A program made the position numbers and the translations under genes. Shown here one piece after another: positions 18,201 to 27,000 of a DNA stretch of 64,000 bases (position 1 is the stretch's first letter; each line of letters opens with the position of its first letter). The notes beneath the pieces were generated by a model. The model saw nothing but the letters and a program-made list of their open reading frames with translations. It had not been told where the DNA came from and searched no databases. Origin of the DNA: Pontibacter actiniarum (GTDB lineage Bacteria > Bacteroidota > Bacteroidia > Cytophagales > Hymenobacteraceae); NCBI RefSeq assembly GCF_003585765.1, contig NZ_CP021235.1, positions 2,790,001-2,854,000 of the forward strand. Reading direction: 5' to 3'.

Positions 18201-20286
18201 CGCACCGCTCCAGGTGGGGCTCGACAACGTAGACATCGGCTACCTGCTGAGCACTTTCCAGGAGCCGCAGGACAGCCTGATGGACGGCACGATCAACGGC
18301 ACGGCCACCCTCACCGATATCATGTCCGGCACCCTTGCCTTTACCTCTGACCTGACCGTGACGGACTTTGTGTATGAAGGCGTGCCGGTGGGCGACCTGG
18401 CGCTGGAGGCGAGCAACACGGGTGGCAACCGCTACAACATAGATGCCTTGCTCACCGACAACGGCAACGAGGTGACGCTACAGGGGTTTGTGGAGATGCA
18501 GCCAAACGCCACGCTCCTGAACCTGGATGCCAACATCGCCAGCCTCAACCTCGGCGCGCTGGAAGGCTTCACGGCCGGCACGATACAGGACATGGACGGC
18601 CTGGCCAGGGGGGACCTGCGCATTACCGGCACCCTGGACAACCCCCAGATCGTTGGCCCCCTTGCCTTTGACCAGGCGCAGTTTAACCTCACCATGCTGG
18701 GCTCTTTGTTCACGCTGGAGGATGAGCGGCTGCTGTTTACCGAAGAGGGCATCCGCTTCCCGAACTTCACGATCACCGACTCGCTTGGAAACGATTTGGT
18801 GGTGGAAGGCACCATCCTGACGGAGTCTTACACAGACTTCCGGTTTAACCTGGAGGTAGACACGGAGCGGTTCCTGGCCATGAACTCCACTGCCGCCAAC
18901 AACGACTTATACTATGGCACCGTCTACCTGGCTGCCGAGGCAACTATAACAGGCAACCTGGAAGTTCCGGTGATTGAGGCGGAGGTGCGCGTGCTGGATG
19001 GCTCCGACTTTACGGCCGTTGTACCGGCAGACCAGGTAGGCGCCGCCGAGCGGGAGGGCATCGTGGAGTTTGTGAACATGAACCCCGAGATGACCCGCAT
19101 TCTGGGGCAGCAGGCAGCGCAGGACACAGTGGAGGTGACCGGCTTTGTCGGGGCAGACATCGAAACACAGCTGTACATAACCGAAACCACGCCCGTCACC
19201 ATCATCATCGACCCTGTAACCGGTGACCAGCTTACCGTGCGCGGCACCGCCGACCCGCTTTTCATTGGCATACGCCCGAGCGGCGAGATCAACATGACGG
19301 GCCGCTACACCGTGGAGGACGGCCGATACAGCATGGACTTCTACGATCTGGCCTCGCGCGAGCTGGACATTGTTGAGGGAAGCTACATTAACTGGAACGG
19401 CGACCCGCTACAGGCGACCATGGACATTACCGCTGTTTACACAGTGGAAGCCGCGCCACAGGAGCTGGTTGCTTCCCAGGCGGGCGGCACGCTGGACCCT
19501 GCCCTCAAAAACCAGGCGCCGTTCCAGGTACTGGTCTATGTAGAGGGAGACCTCCTTACCCCGGAGATCAGCTTTGACATTCAGCTTCCGGAGGATGAGA
19601 AAGGAAGCGTGCCGCCGGTTGTGGTCAGCGCCCTGCAGGAGCTGCGCCAGGATGAGTCGCAGCAGAACAAGCAGGTGTTTGCGCTGCTGGTGCTGGGGCG
19701 GTTCCTGGCACCGGACCCGCTGGCCAGCTCCGGCGGCGGCTTTGAGGGCACCGCCCGAAACAGCCTGAGCAACGTGCTCTCCGACCAGCTGAGCCAGCTC
19801 ACAAACCGGTACGCCGGCGGGCTGGGCCTGGAGCTCGGGGTGGACTCATACCAGGATTACTCTTCCGGCTCCGCCCAGGGCCGCACCGACCTGAATGTGG
19901 CCCTGCGCCAGCAGTTCCTCAACGACAGGCTTACCGTACGCGTGGGCACCGATATCGGCCTTGAGGGCGGCAACCAGTCGAACCAAAGTATGAGCGGCTT
20001 CGGCGGCGACATTTCGGTAGAGTACTCCCTAACCGAGGATGGCCGGCTCCGCGTGCGGGGCTTCCAGCGCAACCAGTACGAGGGCATCATCGAGGGCGGC
20101 GACGTGCGGGCCACCGGTTTGTCGCTGATCTACGTGCGGGAGTACAACAACTTCTCCGACCTGTTCCGAAGCCTGGAGGCCCGGCAGGCCCGGGAGGAGG
20201 AGCGCAAACTGGAGGAGGTGCAGAAGCTCAAAGAGGAGGAAATCAAAAAGGAGGAAAAGAAACTTCAAGAAGAAGGTATACAATAA
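15229..20286 (+). CDS. tamB: Translocation and assembly module TamB (DUF490)
   Basis: This ~1685-residue protein has one N-terminal membrane helix (AVIVALLLLIIIALQ), a very long periplasmic beta-rich region with repeated AsmA/TamB-like strands, the C-terminal DUF490 domain (about residues 1230-1640) and a charged helical tail rich in Glu and Lys. TamB spans from the inner membrane to an outer-membrane Omp85 partner and is thought to move lipids or assist outer-membrane protein assembly. The partner gene tamL follows after 7 nt. The start is unclear: no ATG exists in frame. TTG at 15229 begins inside the hydrophobic helix, while the open frame runs up to 15172 and encodes KHIGKTILKIILWPL, a plausible cytosolic N-terminus, so CTG at 15208 or a rarer start further upstream is possible. 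Confidence 0.88.
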   Translation: MAVIVALLLLIIIALQFQVVQNYVARQAENYLENTLDTQVDIGGFTTDWRNTLVLKDVYIEDQQQDTLWYSERLGVDMAILSLISGEVNIRKVDLDNATVKLHIRQDSTSNFDFVTEAFATDTAAAQPADTASAMQFSLGIANLNNVYLVYQDEAGGNFIRTRVGELTTTMEEINLEEQRYLVDEIELANTWVDYEQTKLPPPDTAATEPLELDFGLNRVALENIRLSYLSRPADQRIELALGESELVADNINLKEARVDLASFTLQDTDLKYIQQKYKPVDSLAVNPAKTAKELDQSVEQAKGAPVNWVVTLGEIDVAGLDVLFDNFNAPKQPRGMDYDHLRFTDVILDAEDIFYSLNRYQADINQLTLQEQSGFELINLQALVEVDTTSASLTNLDLQTHNSLIQSDLALTYPSLETITEKPAQVGVKADINKSYIGMEDIQLLMPELAKDPSFRKIAGSTVKVQAAVTGTLENLQLQNLQLAGLQNTNVDVSGEIRNAMDPENLYLDLDIDRFTTTRTDVEALLPDDAIPEGFRLPGRLSLQGNYTGSLTSFDTNARLRSSFGDLNLDVDTKPNGRFTASASSEGFALNQLFTDSLGLGEIAFTAKASGANLTEPAKLVANVNATVNRFSYNNYTYNDIVLDADINKGLYTVEAVSGDENLAFELAGTFDMRDTLQPAYAFNLDLKEANLHALNFYPDSLSIQGQLEGNFTGADASTISGTLVAEELVVQTNDRLFPIDTLVMALEQTGEVSELDIRSDIADGQVRFENSLATLPTAMQKYFSNYFDLQPDPPYPADTNLEDFTFTLDLKKTGIVTAFVPGLEQLQTSGPITASYDSETQRLRMIGNISKLVYTDYTLQNIDLRVRGDNEQLAYNIDLQKLISPSLNVENVSLEGAARDDELSVKLAVAGDSLQDGERFVLGGVLNSLGRGYRFSFNPDQLVINGDNWDVPQDNYLQFSTDLLYANNIRLSHNNQTIALNSTGPVAPGAPLQVGLDNVDIGYLLSTFQEPQDSLMDGTINGTATLTDIMSGTLAFTSDLTVTDFVYEGVPVGDLALEASNTGGNRYNIDALLTDNGNEVTLQGFVEMQPNATLLNLDANIASLNLGALEGFTAGTIQDMDGLARGDLRITGTLDNPQIVGPLAFDQAQFNLTMLGSLFTLEDERLLFTEEGIRFPNFTITDSLGNDLVVEGTILTESYTDFRFNLEVDTERFLAMNSTAANNDLYYGTVYLAAEATITGNLEVPVIEAEVRVLDGSDFTAVVPADQVGAAEREGIVEFVNMNPEMTRILGQQAAQDTVEVTGFVGADIETQLYITETTPVTIIIDPVTGDQLTVRGTADPLFIGIRPSGEINMTGRYTVEDGRYSMDFYDLASRELDIVEGSYINWNGDPLQATMDITAVYTVEAAPQELVASQAGGTLDPALKNQAPFQVLVYVEGDLLTPEISFDIQLPEDEKGSVPPVVVSALQELRQDESQQNKQVFALLVLGRFLAPDPLASSGGGFEGTARNSLSNVLSDQLSQLTNRYAGGLGLELGVDSYQDYSSGSAQGRTDLNVALRQQFLNDRLTVRVGTDIGLEGGNQSNQSMSGFGGDISVEYSLTEDGRLRVRGFQRNQYEGIIEGGDVRATGLSLIYVREYNNFSDLFRSLEARQAREEERKLEEVQKLKEEEIKKEEKKLQEEGIQ

Positions 20287-20293
20287 GTAAGAT

Positions 20294-22672
20294 ATGACAG
20301 AAACTCAACCCTGGGTGAGGCTTACACGCATTTCCGTTACGCCACTTATCCTGGCGCTGCTGCTTTTTTCAGGATGCAATGTTACGAAGACCGTGCCGGA
20401 GGGCGATGCCCTGTTCGCCGGCTTTGACGTAACGGTAAAGGGCGAGAACGACAGCAGCAACCGCGGCGCAGCCCTGGAGACCGAGCTAAGCGCCACGGTG
20501 AACCCGGAGCCAAACGCCTCCATACTTGGCTGGCGGCCCAAACTCGGCATCTACAACGCATTCTATACCGAGAAGGAGAAAGGGCTGAAGCACTGGATCA
20601 TGACCAAGCTGGGCGAGCCCCCCGTGCTGTTCTCGGAGGTAGACACGGGCAGCATCAGCACGGTGATGAGCAACCGCCTCCACAACAGGGGCTACTTTAA
20701 CAACACCGTCAACAGCAGCACAGAGATAAAGAACAAGAAAGCCTTCATTAGCTGGACTGCGCGCGTGGGGGAGCCTTACCGCCTGCGCAACATCAAGTAT
20801 ACCTGGCACGACTCGCTGCAGGTACAGCAGGCCATTGAGGAGGTGCAGCCCGAGTCGCTGCTTAACCCCGGCGACCCCTACGACCTGAGCGCGATGACGC
20901 AGGAGCGGATACGCATAGACGGCGCGCTTAAGAACAGGGGCTACTACTTCTTTAGCCCGGACCTGCTTCTTTACAGCGTGGACACCACCGTGGGTAACCG
21001 GCAGGCCGACGTACTGCTGCGCATCAAGCAGGCCGCCTCCAAAAAGGCCCTTAAACCCTACACGCTGGATGACATCTACATCTTCGCCAACTACTCCGTC
21101 GGCGACAGCCTCTCCGTTAACGACACCATCGACTTTAAGGGCTATCATTACATCCCGAACGAAAACTACGTGCGGGCCCGCCACCTGCTGGACGGTGTTT
21201 TCCTGGAGCAGGACAGCCTCTACACCCGGGAAGACCACTTGCTAACGATCAAGCGCCTGAACGGGCTTTCGGCCTACAAGTTTGTGAACATCGACTATGA
21301 GATAGACTCTACCAACACCAACCAGCTGGACGCGTTCGTGTACCTTACCCCAGCCTTGAAGAAATCGCTGCGGGCGGAGGCGCAGATGGTCAGCAAGTCA
21401 AATAACTTTGCCGGGCCAGGCCTCAATGTGTCCTTCCGGAACCGGAACACCTTTAAAGGCTCTGAGCTGCTCAACGTGGAGTTTACCGGGAGCTTTGAGA
21501 CCCTTACCGGCGGCACCGGCACCGGCCCGGCACCGGACGGCGTGGAGGACACCGGCAGCGATAAGCTCACCTCCTATGAGCTGGGCGTAAAAACCACCCT
21601 GTCTATTCCGCGCATTGTCTCGCCCTTCAACTTTCGGAACCTGCGCACCGAGTTTGTGCCACAGACCCGGATTGGCCTGGGCTTTAATTTCCTGAACCGG
21701 GTTAACTTCTTTCAGCTGAACTCCTACAACGCCTCCTACGGCTATAGCTGGAGACCAAAAGAGACGCTAACCTTCGACGTTACGCCAATAAACCTGCAGT
21801 ACGTGCGCCTGCGCCAAACCTCCCCTGCCTTTGATACGCTGCTACTGGAGAACCCTTACCTGCAGCGCAGCTTTGAAAACCAGTTTATCGTCGGCTCGAT
21901 TTACCAGCTGACGTACAGCACCCAGATGTTTGAGGAGCGCACAAGCCAGATCTTCGACCGCGTCACCCTGGACCTTTCGGGCAATGTGGTGAGTGCGCTA
22001 CAGTCGGTGGCTGGCGCACATAAACCGACCGACGACGACCCCCGAACGCTTTTTGGGGACCCGTACGCACAGTACGTGCTGTTCGACAACGACTTCCGCC
22101 ATTACCTGAACATCGGGAAGGAAAGCCAGTTGGTAGCACGCCTGGTAACGGGCGTGGGCTACTCCTACGGCAACTCCAACACCATGCCCTATGTAAAGCA
22201 GTTCTCCATCGGGGGGCCCAACAGCATCCGGGCTTTCAGGGCGCGCAGCGTCGGCCCGGGCACCTACGACATTCCCGACGACCTGGCCTTTTCCTACTTC
22301 GACCAGACAGGCGATATCCGGCTGGAGGCCAACCTGGAGTACCGCTTCCCGATTGTCGGCTTCTTTAAAGGCGCCGCGTTTGTAGACGCGGGCAACGTGT
22401 GGCTGTTACGCGACACATACACCGAAGAAGGCGAGGTTGTCAGGCCGGGCGGCAAGTTTGAGGCAAAGGATGTGCTTAACGAGTTGGCCGTAGGTACCGG
22501 GCTTGGCCTACGCATCGATATTGAGTTTTTTGTGATTCGCCTGGATGTGGGTATCCCGGTGCGCGTGCCTTACCTGCCCAAAGGGGAGCGCTTTGTGCTC
22601 AGCGAGTTTGACGGCAGCTTCAGCGGGGAAAACAGCATGGTGCTGAATATTGCCATCGGCTATCCGTTCTAA
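20294..22672 (+). CDS. tamL: BamA/TamA-family outer-membrane lipoprotein (TamL-like)
   Basis: The 792-residue protein begins with a lipoprotein signal (LLFSGCN, cysteine at residue 28), followed by POTRA-type domains (about residues 40-380) and a C-terminal 16-stranded Omp85 barrel containing the family features GGPNSIRAFRARSVGPGTY and a final aromatic residue (IGYPF). A lipidated TamA homologue encoded next to tamB is the arrangement described for TamL in Bacteroidota. It sits in the outer membrane and pairs with TamB in transport or insertion across the envelope. It starts 7 nt after tamB and is surely co-transcribed. It converges with miaA across a repeat-filled gap. Confidence 0.92.
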   Translation: MTETQPWVRLTRISVTPLILALLLFSGCNVTKTVPEGDALFAGFDVTVKGENDSSNRGAALETELSATVNPEPNASILGWRPKLGIYNAFYTEKEKGLKHWIMTKLGEPPVLFSEVDTGSISTVMSNRLHNRGYFNNTVNSSTEIKNKKAFISWTARVGEPYRLRNIKYTWHDSLQVQQAIEEVQPESLLNPGDPYDLSAMTQERIRIDGALKNRGYYFFSPDLLLYSVDTTVGNRQADVLLRIKQAASKKALKPYTLDDIYIFANYSVGDSLSVNDTIDFKGYHYIPNENYVRARHLLDGVFLEQDSLYTREDHLLTIKRLNGLSAYKFVNIDYEIDSTNTNQLDAFVYLTPALKKSLRAEAQMVSKSNNFAGPGLNVSFRNRNTFKGSELLNVEFTGSFETLTGGTGTGPAPDGVEDTGSDKLTSYELGVKTTLSIPRIVSPFNFRNLRTEFVPQTRIGLGFNFLNRVNFFQLNSYNASYGYSWRPKETLTFDVTPINLQYVRLRQTSPAFDTLLLENPYLQRSFENQFIVGSIYQLTYSTQMFEERTSQIFDRVTLDLSGNVVSALQSVAGAHKPTDDDPRTLFGDPYAQYVLFDNDFRHYLNIGKESQLVARLVTGVGYSYGNSNTMPYVKQFSIGGPNSIRAFRARSVGPGTYDIPDDLAFSYFDQTGDIRLEANLEYRFPIVGFFKGAAFVDAGNVWLLRDTYTEEGEVVRPGGKFEAKDVLNELAVGTGLGLRIDIEFFVIRLDVGIPVRVPYLPKGERFVLSEFDGSFSGENSMVLNIAIGYPF

Positions 22673-22674
22673 CT

Positions 22675-22815
22675 TTGAGTGACTGAATAATTGAATAACT
22701 GAGTCTGCATCTAAAAGAGGAGTGTGTGATGTGTTGACAGGTTCCGTTAAGACTATACTTGTTTAGCACAATTCACTCAATCACTCATTCAAAATTCAGT
22801 TATTCAAAATTCAAC
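22675..22815. repeat. TTCAAAATTCA-type intergenic repeat with 12-bp inverted arms
   Basis: The gap between tamL and miaA is built from short phased units such as TTGAATAACTGA and TCATTCAAAATTCAG. TTGAATAACTGA (22691-22702) and its exact complement (22796-22807) could form a large hairpin. The right part runs into the miaA stop codon and encodes its last residues (VLNFE). Related copies occur at 37366-37440 and 37565-37611. Confidence 0.6.
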
Positions 22816-23729
22816 ACTCGCTCATCAATGAACGCCACGATCTCCTGCCATTGCTGCGGGTGAAACCAGGTGTACTCTTCCGGGCTTTTGTTAAACCACG
22901 TGAGCTGGCGTTTGGCATAGCGGCGGCTGTTGCGCTTTAGCAGGCGCACGGCTTCCTCCCAATCGTACCTGCCCTCCAGGTAGTCGAATATCTCTTTGTA
23001 GCCAACGGTTTGCAGGGCATTGTGCGCCCGGTACGGGTACAGTGCCTTTGCCTCCTCCAGCAGCCCCTGCTCCAGCATCAGGTCCATGCGCTGGTCGATG
23101 CGGCCGTACAGCTCGGAGCGGTCGCGGGTAAGGCCGATTTTAACGATGTTGAACGGGCGCCCCTGCTTTTCGCTGCTGCGGAACGAGGAGTAGGGCAAAC
23201 CGCTGCTCAGGCATACTTCCAGTGCCCGCACCACCCGCTGCGGGTTTGCCTTATCCACCTGCGCAAAGTAGAGCGGGTCCAGTTCCTGCAGCTTGTCCAG
23301 CAGGGGCTGCAGCCCTTCTTTCTCATACTGCTGTGTGAGCGCCTGCCGCACCTCTGGGGCCACCTCAGGCATCTCATCCATGCCCTCCAGCACGGCGCGC
23401 ACGTAGAGTCCTGAGCCCCCCGTCATCAGCACCACCTCATGCTGCTCAAACAGCTTCTCCAGCAGTGCCAGCACGTCCTGCTCAAAAGCGCCGGCGTTGT
23501 ACGTCTCCTTTATACTATGGGAGTCTACAAAATGGTGTGGCACCCCCTGCTGCTCGGCTGCGGTGGGCTTGGCCGTTCCGATGGCCATCTCCCGGAAGAA
23601 CTGCCGCGAGTCAGCTGAAATGATCTCCGTGCGAAAGTGCTTTGCCAGCCGCACACACAGGTCTGTTTTGCCCACGGCCGTTGGCCCCACCACCACCACC
23701 AGGTGCTTCTGCTTCTCGATACGATCCAT
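22800..23729 (-). CDS. miaA: tRNA dimethylallyltransferase
   Basis: I place the start at the ATG at 23729 (MDRIEKQKHLVVVVGPTAVG); a longer open frame upstream has no family features. The ~309-residue protein carries the P-loop GPTAVGKTD, the DSRQFFREM segment that recognises tRNA and the GTAKPTAAE loop, and later NPQRVVRALEV and KRNSRRYAKRQLTWF, all MiaA hallmarks. It adds a dimethylallyl group to A37 of tRNAs that read UNN codons. It is encoded alone, convergent with tamL. Its last codons and stop lie inside a TTCAAAATTCA repeat, so the C-terminal residues VLNFE are repeat-derived. Confidence 0.95.
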   Translation of the reverse strand: MDRIEKQKHLVVVVGPTAVGKTDLCVRLAKHFRTEIISADSRQFFREMAIGTAKPTAAEQQGVPHHFVDSHSIKETYNAGAFEQDVLALLEKLFEQHEVVLMTGGSGLYVRAVLEGMDEMPEVAPEVRQALTQQYEKEGLQPLLDKLQELDPLYFAQVDKANPQRVVRALEVCLSSGLPYSSFRSSEKQGRPFNIVKIGLTRDRSELYGRIDQRMDLMLEQGLLEEAKALYPYRAHNALQTVGYKEIFDYLEGRYDWEEAVRLLKRNSRRYAKRQLTWFNKSPEEYTWFHPQQWQEIVAFIDERVLNFE

Positions 23730-24013
23730 AGTTTTAGTCAATTCTATCAGCTTTACCCCTACGCCAGCACGTATCCCCTGCATCCTGAGGCAGCAACAAA
23801 CACGCCGGCTCCCGGCACTGGGCAAGCGCGTGGGGCAAGGTTGCTTTATTTTTTTTGCAAAATGCACAAACAGCGGCGCCTCGTTGTTTTAGCACTGCCA
23901 GCGATAGCCTTCGTTATGATTTTTTGCTAAATTATCGCTTTATTTATTAAAACTTACAAAGCCACGGCGCCTGATTGCAGCAGTACGCCAGCTTTGAACC
24001 TTAGACACTTAAG

Positions 24014-27000
24014 ATGCCTTACATACCAAGTAGGTTACAAGACGAAAAAGCAGGCCAGCTCGCCTCCTCCTTACTGCAGGTGCTGGTGCAACTGGCCAAG
24101 CCTTCGCATGGCGTGGTGGTGGCCCTGCCCACGGGGCAGGTACTGTCGGCAAATGCGCAGACCATCAACTACAAACCTACTGACTCAGACTTTAACACCA
24201 CCCGCCACCTGCGTAGCCTGCTGGGAGTTTCGCCGGAGCGGTTTCAGACGATTCTGGATGAGCTGCACCAACAGCGCAAGTATACCGGTGCGGTAGAGTA
24301 CAACGCCACTGCCCACTGCAGCTCCTATACCTACAGTTGCCGGATGGTGCACTTCCAGGAGGAGGTGTTCATCTGCGTGGAGCTGGCGAGCATCGGCCAG
24401 GCCACGGCACTGCTCCCCTACGACGGCGACAGCTACCATGAGGTGTTTGAGGCGAACTCAGAGCCTATGTTCCTGCTCGACTGCGAGGGCAACTTTATCG
24501 ATATCAACCATGCCGCCTCGCTCCTGATAAAAGTTCAGAAGGAGCAGCTGAGCGGCTCTTCCATATTCCGCACATTTGAGCTAAACCTGTTTGAGCGCGT
24601 TGCCCTGAAGGGGCAGATACAGCAGGCGCTGCACACCGGCAAGCAAAAGTTTGAGTGGTGGCTGCACGAGAACAACCACGAGCTGCTCCCGGTGGAGGTT
24701 ACCCTGCAGAAAGGCAAGTTCAAGGGCGAGGATGTGCTGTACGGCTCAGTGAAGAACCTGAACGAGCTGATAGACTCGGAGCAGGATATTCGTTTCAGAA
24801 ACCACCAGCTGGAGTTTGTCAACCAGCTCATTACCAACCTCTCCACCTCCGACAGCCAACACGAGGTACTGCACAACACCCTGGATGAACTCCTGGAGAA
24901 GAGCGACATCACCGGTGGCTGCGTGTACACCTACAGCGAGTTGGAGAGCACGGCGCAACTCTCCTACTCTGCCGGGCAGGTGGGCGATACGGGGCTGCCG
25001 GAAGAAGTAGGTTTTGACCCCGAGCTGATAGAGCAGCTGCATACGTCTAAGCGGAAAGCACTCAAGCGCCTGCAGGAGCACCTGCATGTGCACCTAAACC
25101 GCAAGCTCACGGTGGTGCCCATCACCACCGACCGCCAGGTGCTCGCCTTTATACTTGTGTGGCCGGGCAACGAAACCCGCATGTCGCAGTCTTTTGTGGC
25201 GCTGCTGGATTTTATAGGCACGGCCATAGGCAACTACATTGCACGCCACCAGTTGCAGAAGCAGCTCATCCGGACCGAGGACAAGTATAAGATGCTCTTT
25301 GAGTCGTCTTACGACGCCATTCTGCTGTTTAAGGACGGCATTGTGGTGGAGTGCAACGACAAGGCCATTGAGTTTTTCCGCTGCACGCGCGAAGACCTCA
25401 TCGGCAAGTCGCCCAAGGACTACTCTCCCGAATTTCAGCCAGACGGCCAGAACTCTGTGGAGAAAACCGAGCGCCTCATGCGTGACCTGCTGACAACGGG
25501 GCGCTCCGTCACGTTTGAGTGGAAGAACCGCCGCAAGGACGGCACCCTCTTTGACACGGAGATTACCGTAAACCGCCTCATCCTGGATGGGGAGTACTAT
25601 GTACAGGCGTTTAAGCGGGATATTACGCAGCGCAAGCTGGCGCAGCAGGCCAGGCGCCGCGAGGAGGTTCTGCGCGAGTCGATGGATCAGTTCCGCAACT
25701 TCCTCGACAAGGTAAACCTGATTTACTACAGCCTCGATAAGAAAGGCAATATCGCCTTCGCCAACAACTACTTCATGAAGTATGTGGAGTACACGGAGGA
25801 GGAAATGATAGGACAGAACTTCTACGAGCTGCTCGTGCCGAAGCATGACCGGGCGCAGCGCCTCCAGGACTTCCACAAGGCGATGGAAACCAAGCACCTG
25901 AGCTCCTACTACGAACGGGACGTTGTCACGAAGTCCGGGCAGCTGAAGACCATCCGCTGGAACTGCATGTTCGAGTACAACCAGGAGGGAGAGGTTACCG
26001 GCCTCACCAGTGTGGGCAAGGACATGACCGACAAGCGCATTGCCATGGAGGCCCTCAAGGACAACAAGATCCGCCTGCAGGACCTCTTCGACAACGCCCA
26101 CGACCTGATCCAGAACATCTCGGTAGACAACAAGTTTATCTTCGTAAACAAGGCCTGGAAAGACCGCCTTGGCTACACCGACCAGGATATAGAGTCGCTG
26201 ACGCTGAACGACATCGTGCACCCGTACTACAAGGCAAAGCTGATCTACCAGCTGCGCAACCTGTACAAGGGCGAAAACGTGAACAAGATCGAGACGGTGT
26301 TCCTCACGAAGGCGGGCAAGCCGGTGCACCTCATCGGGAGTATCACCTGCAGCTGGCAGGATGACCGGCCGGTAGCCACCCGCGCCATCCTGCACGACAT
26401 TACGGACCGCATCAAGGCGGAGCGACTGCAGAAAGTATACTACAGCATCGCCAACCTGGCCATCAGCAGCAAGGACCTGAACTCGCTTTACTCGGCTATC
26501 CACCGGGAGCTCAGCAAGATCATCGAAACGCGCAACATCTACATTGCCCTCTGCGATAACGAGCACAAGTTCCTCAACTTTGTGTACCTGGTAGACCAGT
26601 TTATCGACAAGGCCTCCAAATCGCAGGTGAAGCGGCCGTTCTCGGTAGGCCTGTCGGAGTACATAATCGAAACCGGCAAGCCACTGTACATGCAGAAGCA
26701 GGAGCTGCTGGAGCTGGCCAGCCGCGAGGGCTTTACCGTGCACGGGGCAACGCCAGAGGTTATCCTTTGCTCCCCGCTTGCCATCGGCGAGCGCATTATC
26801 GGTGTGATTACGCTGCAGGACTACCAGAACCCGGACGCCTACGTGCACACGGACATCGAGATCCTGCACTTTATCTCAAACCAGGTGGCCCTGGCTATTG
26901 AGCGCAAGCGCAACGAGGAGCAGATTAACACGCAGAACGCCCGCCTCAACGCCATCTTTGAGTCCGGCACGCACCACATGTGGTCGCTTAACAGGCACTA

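Noticed and set aside
22675..22815. Repeat cluster as a CRISPR array
   Set aside because: Units are only 7-12 bp, AT-rich, irregular and partly inverted, without unique spacers of constant length or cas genes.
25094..26869. Minus-strand 591-codon open frame opposite the hybrid kinase
   Set aside because: It lies wholly inside a kinase gene with clear PAS/GAF domains; composition is Val/Leu/His-rich as expected for the antisense frame.
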